NCBI RefSeq assembly: GCF_003697915.1
Contig: NZ_RCVN01000006.1
Location: 62,001 to 126,000, forward strand
Source of the DNA: Staphylococcus pseudoxylosus
GTDB lineage: Bacteria > Bacillota > Bacilli > Staphylococcales > Staphylococcaceae
DNA: 64,000 bases
Reading direction: 5' to 3'
Within the stretch, counting starts at the first letter, position 1; each line of letters begins with the position of its first letter. A model generated the notes under the pieces. The model did no database searches. It was not told the origin of the DNA and was given only the letters and a program-made list of their open reading frames with translations. Position numbers and translations under genes: made by a program. Positions 56,350 through 64,000 of this stretch are shown here, in pieces.

Positions 56350-57033
56350 ATGAAATCTACTGAAAGATTAATGCGTGAAAATAATGTAAAATCACTACGA
56401 TTAAACAATACTGATAGAGAAACATTCGAAAACTATATGACATATGTACGCGCGGATCTAAGTGTGAATCCCCATGATTCCGAAAAGATGTTGAATCGTA
56501 TATTAACTCAATTATTACAAGCCGAAAAAGAAGGCACACTTGCTATGGATTTCTTTGATCATGATCCTAAATCACACGCAAAACAAGAAATAAAAAAATT
56601 GCCGAACGAGACACTCATCAACATATTCAAATATATTTTCCAACACATTTTACTTTTCTTTGGTATTTTTTGTTTTCTAAAAGGATTTATTGGCTTTTTT
56701 ATCGGTGCTAAACGACTATATATATACACATTTCCGATAATGTTACTCGTGGGTATTAGCATTATTTTCATTTTTATATGGATGGTTTTTAAAACTGTAC
56801 AAATGCAATGCTTTACTAAATCACATTGGACTTGGGTTATGACATACATCAGTATTATACTGTTGCTATGTGCGATATTTTATGTATTTTTTGTACCTCA
56901 AGCAGCACTCGCTGTAGGTCCTTACATTTTCATAAGTAATTGGAAATTTATTATTATTTCTTTCATAATTATTCCAATTTCATTGTATATCGATCATCAC
57001 TATATTAATAAAGATGCAAATACTTCATTATGA
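56350..57033 (+). CDS. DUF1129-family membrane protein
   Basis: A 227-residue protein. Residues 1 to about 80 are soluble and charged, with MTYVRADLSVNP and RILTQLLQAEKEG typical of DUF1129; four helices follow (about 90-115, 120-145, 160-180 and 195-215). Some family members sit beside quorum-type or stress regulators but the function is unknown. No strong ribosome binding site is close to the chosen ATG, so the start is uncertain. Confidence 0.7.
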   Translation: MKSTERLMRENNVKSLRLNNTDRETFENYMTYVRADLSVNPHDSEKMLNRILTQLLQAEKEGTLAMDFFDHDPKSHAKQEIKKLPNETLINIFKYIFQHILLFFGIFCFLKGFIGFFIGAKRLYIYTFPIMLLVGISIIFIFIWMVFKTVQMQCFTKSHWTWVMTYISIILLLCAIFYVFFVPQAALAVGPYIFISNWKFIIISFIIIPISLYIDHHYINKDANTSL

Positions 57034-57071
57034 TTTAGTGAGAACATGATTTTAATATTAAAAAACAAAGC

Positions 57072-57109
57072 AAGAGCCTGAGACATATCGAGTTATGTCT
57101 CAGGCTCTT
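57072..57109. terminator. terminator between DUF1129 gene and MFS gene
   Basis: Perfect arms AAGAGCCTGAGACATA / TATGTCTCAGGCTCTT, flanked by A-run and T-run, between convergent genes. Confidence 0.87.
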
Positions 57110-57258
57110 ATTTTATCTAACTCAGTATCTAGCTAAATTAAAAATATTTCTACTTATGATTTCTAAAGTCTATTACCATTTCTGAACAAGTATCGTACAA
57201 GTGTCTATAGCAAGTTACATCTATATATTCTATATTTATTAACCATGACCGCATTAAT

Positions 57259-58419
57259 TTAAGTTGTCATGCCCTCTTTTTTCTCAACTGCAACACTGAT
57301 AAATAAGAATATTAAACCTATCGCTGTTAAAATAGGTGCGATAAGACTTAGGGACGCCACTGGTAAATGTGTAACGACTAGACCACCTATAAAGGCACCT
57401 AAGGCATTACCTAGATTAAATGCTGATTGATTCAATGTACTAGCAAGCGTTGGCGCATCTTTTGAAATTAAAGTACTTTTGAACTGTAGTGATGGACTCA
57501 TACTAAATCCTATTAGACCAAAGAAGAATATACCTGCGACCATTAAGAACCCGTTCATTTGGATAAAGTATAACAGTACGAAATATAAAATAAATACTGT
57601 AAATATCATCTGTAATGCTTTATTTAAATTCCAATCTGCAAGTTTACCACCTACGACATTACCTAATGTAACACCTACACCAAATATAATTAGTAGGTAT
57701 GAAATAAGATGTTCTTGAACATTAGATACATCAGTCAAGACTGTAGAGATATATGTGAAATAAGCAAACACACTACTAAAACCGAATAGTGTTACTGCTA
57801 ATGTTAGCCATAAACGCTTCTCTTTTAAAATTTTCAATTCATTTAATACTGAAGATTTAACTGTTTCACGTTGCATTGGCACAAAAATAATGATGCCTAC
57901 TAGAGCAATCGCCCCAATAACAGAAATAACAATAAATGTCATTGGCCAACCGAAATTCTGACCAACCAATGTACCGAATGGCACACCCAAGATGTTACTT
58001 AAACTTAGTCCCATAAACATTAAGGCCATGGCACTTGCTCTTTTCTCTGGTCTAACCATATTTGCGGCTAGTATAGAGCCTATACCAAAGAATGAACCAT
58101 GTGCTAATGATGTAATAATACGGCTTGTCATCATAAATCCATAACTCGGACTAAATGAAGCAGCAAAATTACCTAAAATAAAGATGCCCATCAATACTAA
58201 TAAGAGATACTTTCTATTCCATTTTATTGTTAACATAACTATGATTGGCCCACCAATGGCAACACCTAATGCATAACCAGTAATTAGCTGTCCTGCTTGA
58301 CTCACAGTTACATCAAAGTCCCTTGCAATATTTGGTAAAAGTCCCATAATTACAAATTCTGTCATACCGATTGCAAACGCACCGATAGCAAGCATCCATA
58401 TAGCTATTGGATATTTCAT
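57259..58419 (-). CDS. MFS transporter, DHA1/AraJ-like
   Basis: A 386-residue 12-helix major facilitator of the AraJ/PbuE/YdhL type (start KYPIAIWMLAIGAFAIGMTEFVIMGLLP). Motif C-like GFSMSPSLQFKST and ALGAFIGGLVV segments are seen in the second half. Such proteins export purines, sugars or drugs; the substrate cannot be told. I start at ATG 58419 after AGGAGGGG, not at 58452. Confidence 0.83.
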   Translation of the reverse strand: MKYPIAIWMLAIGAFAIGMTEFVIMGLLPNIARDFDVTVSQAGQLITGYALGVAIGGPIIVMLTIKWNRKYLLLVLMGIFILGNFAASFSPSYGFMMTSRIITSLAHGSFFGIGSILAANMVRPEKRASAMALMFMGLSLSNILGVPFGTLVGQNFGWPMTFIVISVIGAIALVGIIIFVPMQRETVKSSVLNELKILKEKRLWLTLAVTLFGFSSVFAYFTYISTVLTDVSNVQEHLISYLLIIFGVGVTLGNVVGGKLADWNLNKALQMIFTVFILYFVLLYFIQMNGFLMVAGIFFFGLIGFSMSPSLQFKSTLISKDAPTLASTLNQSAFNLGNALGAFIGGLVVTHLPVASLSLIAPILTAIGLIFLFISVAVEKKEGMTT

Positions 58420-58601
58420 TTTGACTCCCCTCCTATTCCGTTTTTTAAACATGTTTGTGATTATACTAAAATAAAGTTAGTGAAAACAAGGCAATTGCTT
58501 AATTTTTTATTAATTTATTATATTAATGCGCTTTCATTAAAATTATATGTGTATTTAATCGTTCTAATTTAATTTTTGAGTGATAATTTTTCACAAAAAA
58601 A

Positions 58602-58668
58602 GAGCTAACAGTACTCTTAGAATTAAATGAATTGCTCACTTTATTCTCAAGATGAAACTATTAGCTCA
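58602..58668 (-). terminator. possible terminator of MFS-DUF456 unit
   Basis: GAGCTAACAGT pairs with ACTATTAGCTC (10 of 11) around a 45-base loop, with a T-run on the minus strand just after the DUF456 stop. The long loop lowers confidence. Confidence 0.5.
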
Positions 58669-58678
58669 AAATATGATT

Positions 58679-59167
58679 TTAATTAATTAGTAATGCATCT
58701 ACAAAAAACCATACTACCATAATAATCATGATCATCGCTTGTGCAATAGTACTTGCTAAGAATGCTACAACTGAACCAAAACTTGCTTTTAAAGCTTTTG
58801 AAAAATTTGGTCCTTGAATCATTTCTACAATTAATACCGCAGCAAATGGAACAATAATAATGCCGAAAGGTGGAAATACAAAGCACCCTACAATCACACC
58901 AACAAGGGCTGCGTACTCACTTTTTTTTGAACCACCAAATTTATTAACAAAGTATTGATTCATTATAAAATCTGCAACGATTATAAAGAGTGTAAGCAAA
59001 ATCATAGATACATAGAATACCCATGACAAGTTACCATTGTGAAAACCGAATTGATAAATTAGAAAACCGACCCATAAGACAAGCACAGATGGAATAACCG
59101 GCTTAATTAAACCGATAAACGCTAAGACAAATGCCGCTATAATACATAACCATAAAATAATTGTCAT
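58679..59167 (-). CDS. DUF456 membrane protein
   Basis: A 162-residue protein with four to five helices. The segment YAALVGVIVGCFVFPPFGIIIVPFAAVLIVEM, with regular glycine spacing, is typical of DUF456, whose role is unknown. It starts 2 bases after the preceding MFS gene ends, so the two are cotranscribed. Confidence 0.82.
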   Translation of the reverse strand: MTIILWLCIIAAFVLAFIGLIKPVIPSVLVLWVGFLIYQFGFHNGNLSWVFYVSMILLTLFIIVADFIMNQYFVNKFGGSKKSEYAALVGVIVGCFVFPPFGIIIVPFAAVLIVEMIQGPNFSKALKASFGSVVAFLASTIAQAMIMIIMVVWFFVDALLIN

Positions 59168-59169
59168 TA

Positions 59170-60381
59170 TTAACTACTCATACTTTCTTCTGTAAATTTT
59201 TGATCTTTAGTAAAGAAAATGAGAATTATGCCTATAAAAATAGATCCTGCAGAAACATAGAAAACATTTCCTAAACCAACCCATTGACTCATTATACCAC
59301 CTAACAAGTTACCACATAATTGTCCAATAACCATCGCATTAGCAAATAATGTTGAGGCATACCCCGGAAAGTCTGGCAATATATCCTGAAAGTAACTAAT
59401 TCCTAAACCGAGTAGTATCGCTAAAAATATCGCTAAAAATACTTGGCCTACAAACATCATGGCTAAACTTTCGAACACGCCGATACTAAAATAAAATAGT
59501 CCTCCGAAGAGACCACCTAACATGAGTAAGGTACGTGTTGTCAGTTTTGCTGACAATATGCCTAAAATAACCATAAACGGCACTTCCAAGCCAGCACACA
59601 AACTTGCTAATCCACCAACAAAACCTTCTGGTTCATTAAGGTATTTCGTCACAAATAGCGGCATATTCAATGTATAGATCCATTGCCCTATATGCAGTAA
59701 AATAAACGCTAAAAATGGAACAAACAGTGACTTGTCCTTTAACATATTGGGAGCTGTTGTCTCAACATGGTTTACATCAGAAACAGTGTGTTCTGTCTTT
59801 ATATCTTTAAAGAAAAATACTTGCAATAGTAAGGTGAAGATAATGATTGTAATCGTACCACCAAACAAGCCGGAATATCCATTAGCACTTAGTAGTAAGG
59901 CACCGATCAAAGGACCAAATAAAAAGCCAAATGAAAACATAGACCGCAAAACTGCATTGGCAAATTTAGCTTTATTCCTTGATGCAGAAGCATTAATTGA
60001 TTCACGTGCTGATGCATACATTTGAGGCATCGCTGGTGCAAAACATCCTTGGAAAATAGCGTACATTGCTATAAAGATCCATATTTCATGTATATAGAAA
60101 TAAATTGAAAAACTAACTGCCCCCATAAATAAAGCAGCAATTATTATTAATTTTCTATTAATATTATGTGTATCAGAAAAACGCGCAACTATCGTATTCA
60201 TTATAAATTGACTAATTGCAGCTAAGGCTAACAATAGTCCATATTGCGTGGAAGTCATACCTAAATCATTTGTGGCAAATAATACTAAATATGGTACTGT
60301 AATTGCGATCCCCATACCTAACAGCATCATATTCACTACAAATAATTTGTAGTTTTTAATATGTAATAAGGCACTAAACAT
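59170..60381 (-). CDS. MFS transporter, SetA/SetB sugar-efflux-like
   Basis: A 403-residue 12-helix major facilitator. MFSALLHIKNYKLFVVNMM, then MYASARESINASASRNKAKFANAVLRSMFSFGFLFGPLIGALLL, follows the pattern of sugar efflux transporters, including the conserved charged loop between helices 4 and 5. The substrate is inferred only from similarity. GAGGTTG precedes the ATG. Upstream neighbour is a LysR regulator on the same strand. Confidence 0.8.
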   Translation of the reverse strand: MFSALLHIKNYKLFVVNMMLLGMGIAITVPYLVLFATNDLGMTSTQYGLLLALAAISQFIMNTIVARFSDTHNINRKLIIIAALFMGAVSFSIYFYIHEIWIFIAMYAIFQGCFAPAMPQMYASARESINASASRNKAKFANAVLRSMFSFGFLFGPLIGALLLSANGYSGLFGGTITIIIFTLLLQVFFFKDIKTEHTVSDVNHVETTAPNMLKDKSLFVPFLAFILLHIGQWIYTLNMPLFVTKYLNEPEGFVGGLASLCAGLEVPFMVILGILSAKLTTRTLLMLGGLFGGLFYFSIGVFESLAMMFVGQVFLAIFLAILLGLGISYFQDILPDFPGYASTLFANAMVIGQLCGNLLGGIMSQWVGLGNVFYVSAGSIFIGIILIFFTKDQKFTEESMSS

Positions 60382-60479
60382 GCAGACAACCTCTATTCTC
60401 TTAATAATATATTTCTTCGTCAGTGCAATAATTTAAATATTATAAAATAAAAACTTAAATCAAATCTATATCTGTTTTA

Positions 60480-61334
60480 TTACTCAACATATTCCATCAT
60501 TAGATTTATAAATGACTCTACTTGGGGCAACTGCGTCATACTTGAATCGTAGCTTAAAAACGTAGAACGTATGAGCGATTTATTATCGATATCCACACGT
60601 TTAAATTCGAACAATTCGCGATCTAAATGTTTCATCATAATTTCTGGCAATATTGTTACGCCAACACCATTTAATAACATTTCTTTACAGGTTGCCACTT
60701 GATCTACTGTAATCATTGCGTGGTAATCTTGCCCAATTTGACTTCCATACCATTCTTTTATTTGATTAATATAAATTGGGTCTGCTTGGAATTCGATAAA
60801 TGGCATTGTTTCTAGTTCATCATTCCTATTTTTAGGATAGATGAAGTAATGCTCGTCATTAAAAAGGTGTGTATTACTTAAATTCATAATCTTATTACCA
60901 CGAATAATCATGACATGATAGTCTCTGTGGTTTGCTTTAATTTGTTCGCTTGAACCAACTTGAACTTGAATTTCTACATTAGGAAATTGTCTCGTGTATA
61001 AGTTCAACACTTCAGGTAACAAGGTTTGGCCAATTAAAGATGAACAACCGATTGATATTGTTCCATTAACTTCACCAATGTGCGCTTGCATTTTATCTAG
61101 AAACAAACGCTCTCTATTCAGCATTTCTCTAGCGTGTTCAATTATCATTGTACCTTCAGTCGTCGTAATCAATTGTTTCTTAGTTCGGATAAAAACGTTG
61201 ACGCCAAAAGCATTTTCAATTGCTTTAAGTCTTTGTGTAACTGCAGGTTGTGAAATATAGAGAATTTCAGCTGCTTTCCTCAATGTTTTTGTTTCATCCA
61301 AAGTAGTTAACAAGCGATAATCGTCAATCTTCAT
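60480..61334 (-). CDS. LysR-family transcriptional regulator
   Basis: A 284-residue regulator: winged helix-turn-helix at about 3-60 (TLRKAAEILYISQPAVTQRLKAIE) and a periplasmic-binding-like effector domain about 88-280. Strong GGGGGG precedes the ATG. It is followed 98 bases downstream by the SetB-like MFS gene on the same strand, a plausible target. The effector is unknown. Confidence 0.87.
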   Translation of the reverse strand: MKIDDYRLLTTLDETKTLRKAAEILYISQPAVTQRLKAIENAFGVNVFIRTKKQLITTTEGTMIIEHAREMLNRERLFLDKMQAHIGEVNGTISIGCSSLIGQTLLPEVLNLYTRQFPNVEIQVQVGSSEQIKANHRDYHVMIIRGNKIMNLSNTHLFNDEHYFIYPKNRNDELETMPFIEFQADPIYINQIKEWYGSQIGQDYHAMITVDQVATCKEMLLNGVGVTILPEIMMKHLDRELFEFKRVDIDNKSLIRSTFLSYDSSMTQLPQVESFINLMMEYVE

Positions 61335-61552
61335 AATTATCCCCCTATTTTTATAAGCCCCTGTTAATTATCGTGTAATATATCTCATTTTTATTTGTGT
61401 AGATTACATGCATTTCTAAGTTTTACATTATACATGCAATGTTCACTATAACACGTTTATTTATATACTTATATGCCTTTTCAATACATGATTTTTTGTA
61501 GTTCGCATCGTTTGCGATTCGTATTAACTACACTTTACTTACATTACATTTA

Positions 61553-62239
61553 TTAGCTCTTTTCATGATGTGAAGACTTTTGTTGTCCTTGTTTATGCGT
61601 TGATGTATGTTTATGTTGTTTATGTTTATCATGTGTATGTTGTTTGGGTTTATGCGTATGATGTTTGTTCACTTTCGGCTTATGTTTACTATGTTTCTGC
61701 CCTTTTGCTTTCTGTTTGATTTTATGATAACAATACATAATTTTGTCTTGCATAGTTGGAAAATCGGCATCAATTTTTATCATAAGCTGATGCGCGATTA
61801 CATATGCTTCATGATATTGTTTCTTAGTAATTTGTCCTGTATCCAATGCTCGTTGTAAATCATCTTCATCAACAAGTTCATAAGACCCATTTGGCAATAC
61901 AAGCACATCTAAACATAAATCAATCGTACGTGCATTTCCTTTCTGTGTAACATTCTTTAAATTGATATCAAAATAATATTCTAATGGGTTGCCCTTGTCA
62001 TCTAACATCACTGTAATACTATAACGTTTTTTCTCAGGTAAGATTTGTAACCATTGATAGTTGTCATCAGCAACAATAATGTTTTGTCCAACAACTGATA
62101 CCTCTAATGGCTCTCGAACTTTTTTCATAGTGACTAAACCAATAATACCTTTAAACTTATTATTGTTCACTTTAACCTCTGTGTATTCTCTATCAATGAT
62201 GCGACGCCAGTGACGCTTATCAATATATTTTACTTTCAC
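61553..62239 (-). CDS. DUF402 protein with His/Lys-rich C-terminal tail
   Basis: A 228-residue protein. The first 170 residues form a DUF402-type fold (KVKYIDKRHWRRI, PLEYYFDINL, IDLCLDVLVLPNGSYELVDEDDLQRAL), a family with nucleotide phosphatase and FAU-1-like members; the acidic DLCLDVLVLP and DEDDL motifs are the metal-site region. The final 50 residues contain 13 His and 14 Lys in short repeats such as HTHKPKQHTHDKHKQHKH, predicted disordered and metal-binding or nucleic-acid-binding. I start at GTG 62239, 9 bases after AAGGAG; ATG 62284 is an alternative. Confidence 0.75.
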   Translation of the reverse strand: MKVKYIDKRHWRRIIDREYTEVKVNNNKFKGIIGLVTMKKVREPLEVSVVGQNIIVADDNYQWLQILPEKKRYSITVMLDDKGNPLEYYFDINLKNVTQKGNARTIDLCLDVLVLPNGSYELVDEDDLQRALDTGQITKKQYHEAYVIAHQLMIKIDADFPTMQDKIMYCYHKIKQKAKGQKHSKHKPKVNKHHTHKPKQHTHDKHKQHKHTSTHKQGQQKSSHHEKS

Positions 62240-62449
62240 TGTCACCAACTCCTTGTCATTATTATATAAAACTGTTTCTCCCATGTCATCTCATGAATTA
62301 TATTGATGTCTTTTATTTTTAACTTTAAAATTTGATTAGTATTATTGTACTATATTTCATAGTGTAAAAGCGAAATTGACAATTCCCCAGAAGTCTGTTA
62401 AATTTTATCTATATTTTTCAGAAAATTCCATAAATAAAGGAGCCTAACC

Positions 62450-63562
62450 ATGACAGTTATCCATAGACCATTTAGAGCAGATCATGTTGGTAGTTTATTA
62501 CGACCAGATCGCTTAAAAAAAGCACGACAAGACTACAAAAATAATGTAATCGACGCACAAGCACTGAAAGCTATTGAAGATGAAGAGATTGAACATATCA
62601 TCGAAAAGCAATTAGAAGTAGGATTACATAGTATTACAGATGGAGAATTTCGTAGAAGTTGGTGGCATTTTGATTTCTTAGAGAATTTAGAAGGTGTTCA
62701 AGGCTATACATCCGAACACGGTTTAGAATTCGAAGGTGTTGAAACTAGAAATCATAATGTGAAGATTGTAGACAAGGTTGCATTTAACCCGAACCACCCC
62801 CATTTTGAACATTTCCAATTCTTACATGAAAAAGTAAACGGCCGCGGCACATCAAAAGTCTCTATTCCAAGCCCTAACCAACTTTTCCATCCAAACATTT
62901 TAAATGAAACAATATATCCAGATATTGAAGCATATTCCCATGATGTTGCCAAAGCATATCATGATAGCCTATTAAAATTTTATGAACTGGGTGCGCGTTA
63001 TATTCAATTAGATGACGTTTATTGGGCAAACCTAACATCAGGAACTCAAAAAACACGTGGTCGTGATCGCACTGAAGATGAAAAAGAAGCTGCACGTCAA
63101 CTTGCATTCCGTGTCGTCAATGAAGCAGTACAAGGATTACCAGAAGATTTACTCATTACAACACACGTTTGTCGAGGGAACTACCAGTCTACTTGGGCAA
63201 TTTCAGGTGGTTACGAACCAGTAGCTCCTTATTTATTCCAGGAAAATTTAGGTGGCTTTTTCTTAGAATATGACGATGATCGCTCTGGAGACTTTGAACC
63301 TTTACGCTATTTCCCAAATGATAAATCAGCAGCAGTACTAGGTTTATTCACTTCAAAAACTGGTGAACTTGAGGATAAAAATGCGATACTTAAGCGTATC
63401 GAAGAAGCTCAGCAATACGTGAAATTAGATCAAATTTGTTTGAGCCCTCAATGTGGATTTGCATCTACCGAAGAAGGTAATAAACTTACGGAAGATGCAC
63501 AATGGCAAAAACTTGCTTATGTAGTAGAAATTGCAAAAGAAGTATTTGGTACTGCAAAATAA
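62450..63562 (+). CDS. cobalamin-independent methionine synthase-like protein (YxjG/YxjH type)
   Basis: A 370-residue (beta/alpha)8 protein of the MetE C-terminal family. The start FRADHVGSLLRPDRLKKAR, ITDGEFRRSWWHFDF, QLDDVYW, HVCRGN (zinc-binding Cys/His) and LSPQCGFAS (zinc-binding Cys) are conserved. Stand-alone YxjG proteins are thought to methylate homocysteine with a donor other than folyl-polyglutamate. AAAGGAG precedes the ATG. No S-box or T-box leader is visible upstream. Confidence 0.86.
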   Translation: MTVIHRPFRADHVGSLLRPDRLKKARQDYKNNVIDAQALKAIEDEEIEHIIEKQLEVGLHSITDGEFRRSWWHFDFLENLEGVQGYTSEHGLEFEGVETRNHNVKIVDKVAFNPNHPHFEHFQFLHEKVNGRGTSKVSIPSPNQLFHPNILNETIYPDIEAYSHDVAKAYHDSLLKFYELGARYIQLDDVYWANLTSGTQKTRGRDRTEDEKEAARQLAFRVVNEAVQGLPEDLLITTHVCRGNYQSTWAISGGYEPVAPYLFQENLGGFFLEYDDDRSGDFEPLRYFPNDKSAAVLGLFTSKTGELEDKNAILKRIEEAQQYVKLDQICLSPQCGFASTEEGNKLTEDAQWQKLAYVVEIAKEVFGTAK

Positions 63563-63588
63563 CATAAAAGTGAAACAGTATTAACGAT

Positions 63589-63628
63589 TTGAGAGCCCGA
63601 GACACAAAGTAATGTCTCGGGCTCTCAA
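63589..63628. terminator. terminator of methionine synthase-like gene
   Basis: Perfect arms TTGAGAGCCCGAGAC / GTCTCGGGCTCTCAA between convergent genes, followed by AT-rich sequence. Confidence 0.87.
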
Positions 63629-63646
63629 ATTTAATTTTTATAGAAT

Positions 63647-64000
63647 TTAAAATTTGTTCTGTTCAATAGCTTCGGAAGATAATGCATAACGCATATTGAT
63701 ATTTTTTAAGTTAGGATATTGTTCGTTCAACCAACTTTGGCTTAATAATTCAAAATGTGCAAACTCAAATGCAGGTTGACACATGCAACCAACAAGTGCG
63801 TAATCATTTTGCCCTTCAACTGATGATGCGAATATGGTCCCTTTTGGTACCACATACTGTAATACGTCACCGGCTTCTATATGCTTCCCTAAAGATACTT
63901 GTTCGTATCTACCATCAGGGTGGATCATATGAATCGTAAGTGAGTCACCATCATGATAATACCAAATTTCATCTGCATCTATACGATGGAAATGTGAAAT
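63647..64000 (-). CDS. DUF985 cupin protein, 5' end beyond window
   Basis: The frame is open through the window edge at 64000, so the N-terminus is missing; 117 residues are visible. Segments SHFHRIDADEIWYYHDGDSLTIHM, VVPKGTIFASS and GCMCQPAFEFAHFELLS are typical of the DUF985 (cupin_5) family, whose bacterial role is unknown. An internal ATG at 63928 is within the cupin fold and is not the true start. Confidence 0.83.
   Translation of the reverse strand: MSHFHRIDADEIWYYHDGDSLTIHMIHPDGRYEQVSLGKHIEAGDVLQYVVPKGTIFASSVEGQNDYALVGCMCQPAFEFAHFELLSQSWLNEQYPNLKNINMRYALSSEAIEQNKF

Noticed and set aside
61497..61536. Imperfect palindrome GTAGTT...AACTAC with inner CGCA/TGCG
   Set aside because: Arms are short and no T-run follows on the minus strand, so I cannot support it as a terminator of the DUF402 gene.
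1..64000. CRISPR arrays, tRNA, rRNA, prophage or complete insertion sequence
   Set aside because: Looked for regular direct repeats, cloverleaf patterns, integrase or phage genes and full transposases; none seen apart from the two IS remnants.

Overview
The window is a stretch of low-GC Gram-positive chromosome that I read as a Staphylococcus core genome. Supporting genes include ltaS (with the family's Thr300 nucleophile and a signal-peptidase site after Ala217), norA, mgrA (redox Cys12), fruRKA, nagA, an mpfA-like CNNM/CBS protein, the queCDE genes behind a preQ1 riboswitch, pabABC, uppP and a stand-alone hisC. Gene order closely follows the S. aureus SA0638-SA0682 interval as I remember it, read in reverse. 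The saePQRS virulence regulator expected between queE and the csbB-like glycosyltransferase is absent. That fits a coagulase-negative species of the S. saprophyticus group, but the species call is an inference. I see no prophage, CRISPR array, tRNA, rRNA or intact insertion sequence.

Layout. 1-2222: tail of one POT peptide transporter and a complete second one (dtpT) with a CodY-like box. 2845-8486: DAGK-family lipid kinase, 5'(3')-deoxyribonucleotidase, hisC, and a two-gene ABC importer of the betaine/carnitine/ergothioneine type. 8920-13523: recQ, an ABC-F protein and a ZIP metal transporter. 13590-13926: IS1182-family remnant. 14105-16045: ltaS. 16746-21114: pxpC-pxpB pair and pabC-pabB-pabA. 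21176-23182: preQ1 riboswitch and queC-queD-queE. 23419-29891: two small membrane proteins, csbB-like glycosyltransferase, aldo/keto reductase, mpfA-like gene with a structured leader, nagA. 30081-33797: fruA-fruK-fruR with promoter, cre-like site and operator-like repeats. 33934-34240: a second IS1182-type remnant in the same orientation. 34347-45095: ybaK, gtaB, secreted PepSY-like protein, norA, PPC-domain protein, DUF1361 protein, malate dehydrogenase, DedA protein, aldo/keto reductase, CobW GTPase, mgrA. 45385-51816: cydC-cydD, uppP, coiled-coil protein, DUF188 protein, LOG-family protein. 51876-64000: lysE exporter with divergent MocR regulator, acetyltransferases, small lipoprotein, two MFS exporters, LysR regulator, DUF402 protein with a His/Lys tail, MetE-like methyltransferase, and a partial cupin.

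Themes. Several cell-envelope genes sit together (ltaS, gtaB, csbB-like, uppP, dedA, lipid kinase). mgrA and norA, a regulator and a known target in S. aureus, lie about 6 kb apart. Fructose and GlcNAc-6-P catabolism (fruRKA, nagA) are adjacent. Strong hairpin terminators close most transcription units.

Most of the window is ordinary core genome. The items most worth a second look are the structured leader with two strong Shine-Dalgarno sequences upstream of the mpfA-like gene, the unexplained coding or RNA-like segment at about 2400-2545, the pair of near-identical-length IS1182 5'-end remnants, the missing sae locus, the His/Lys-rich tail on the DUF402 protein and the tandem repeats between lysE and its MocR regulator.
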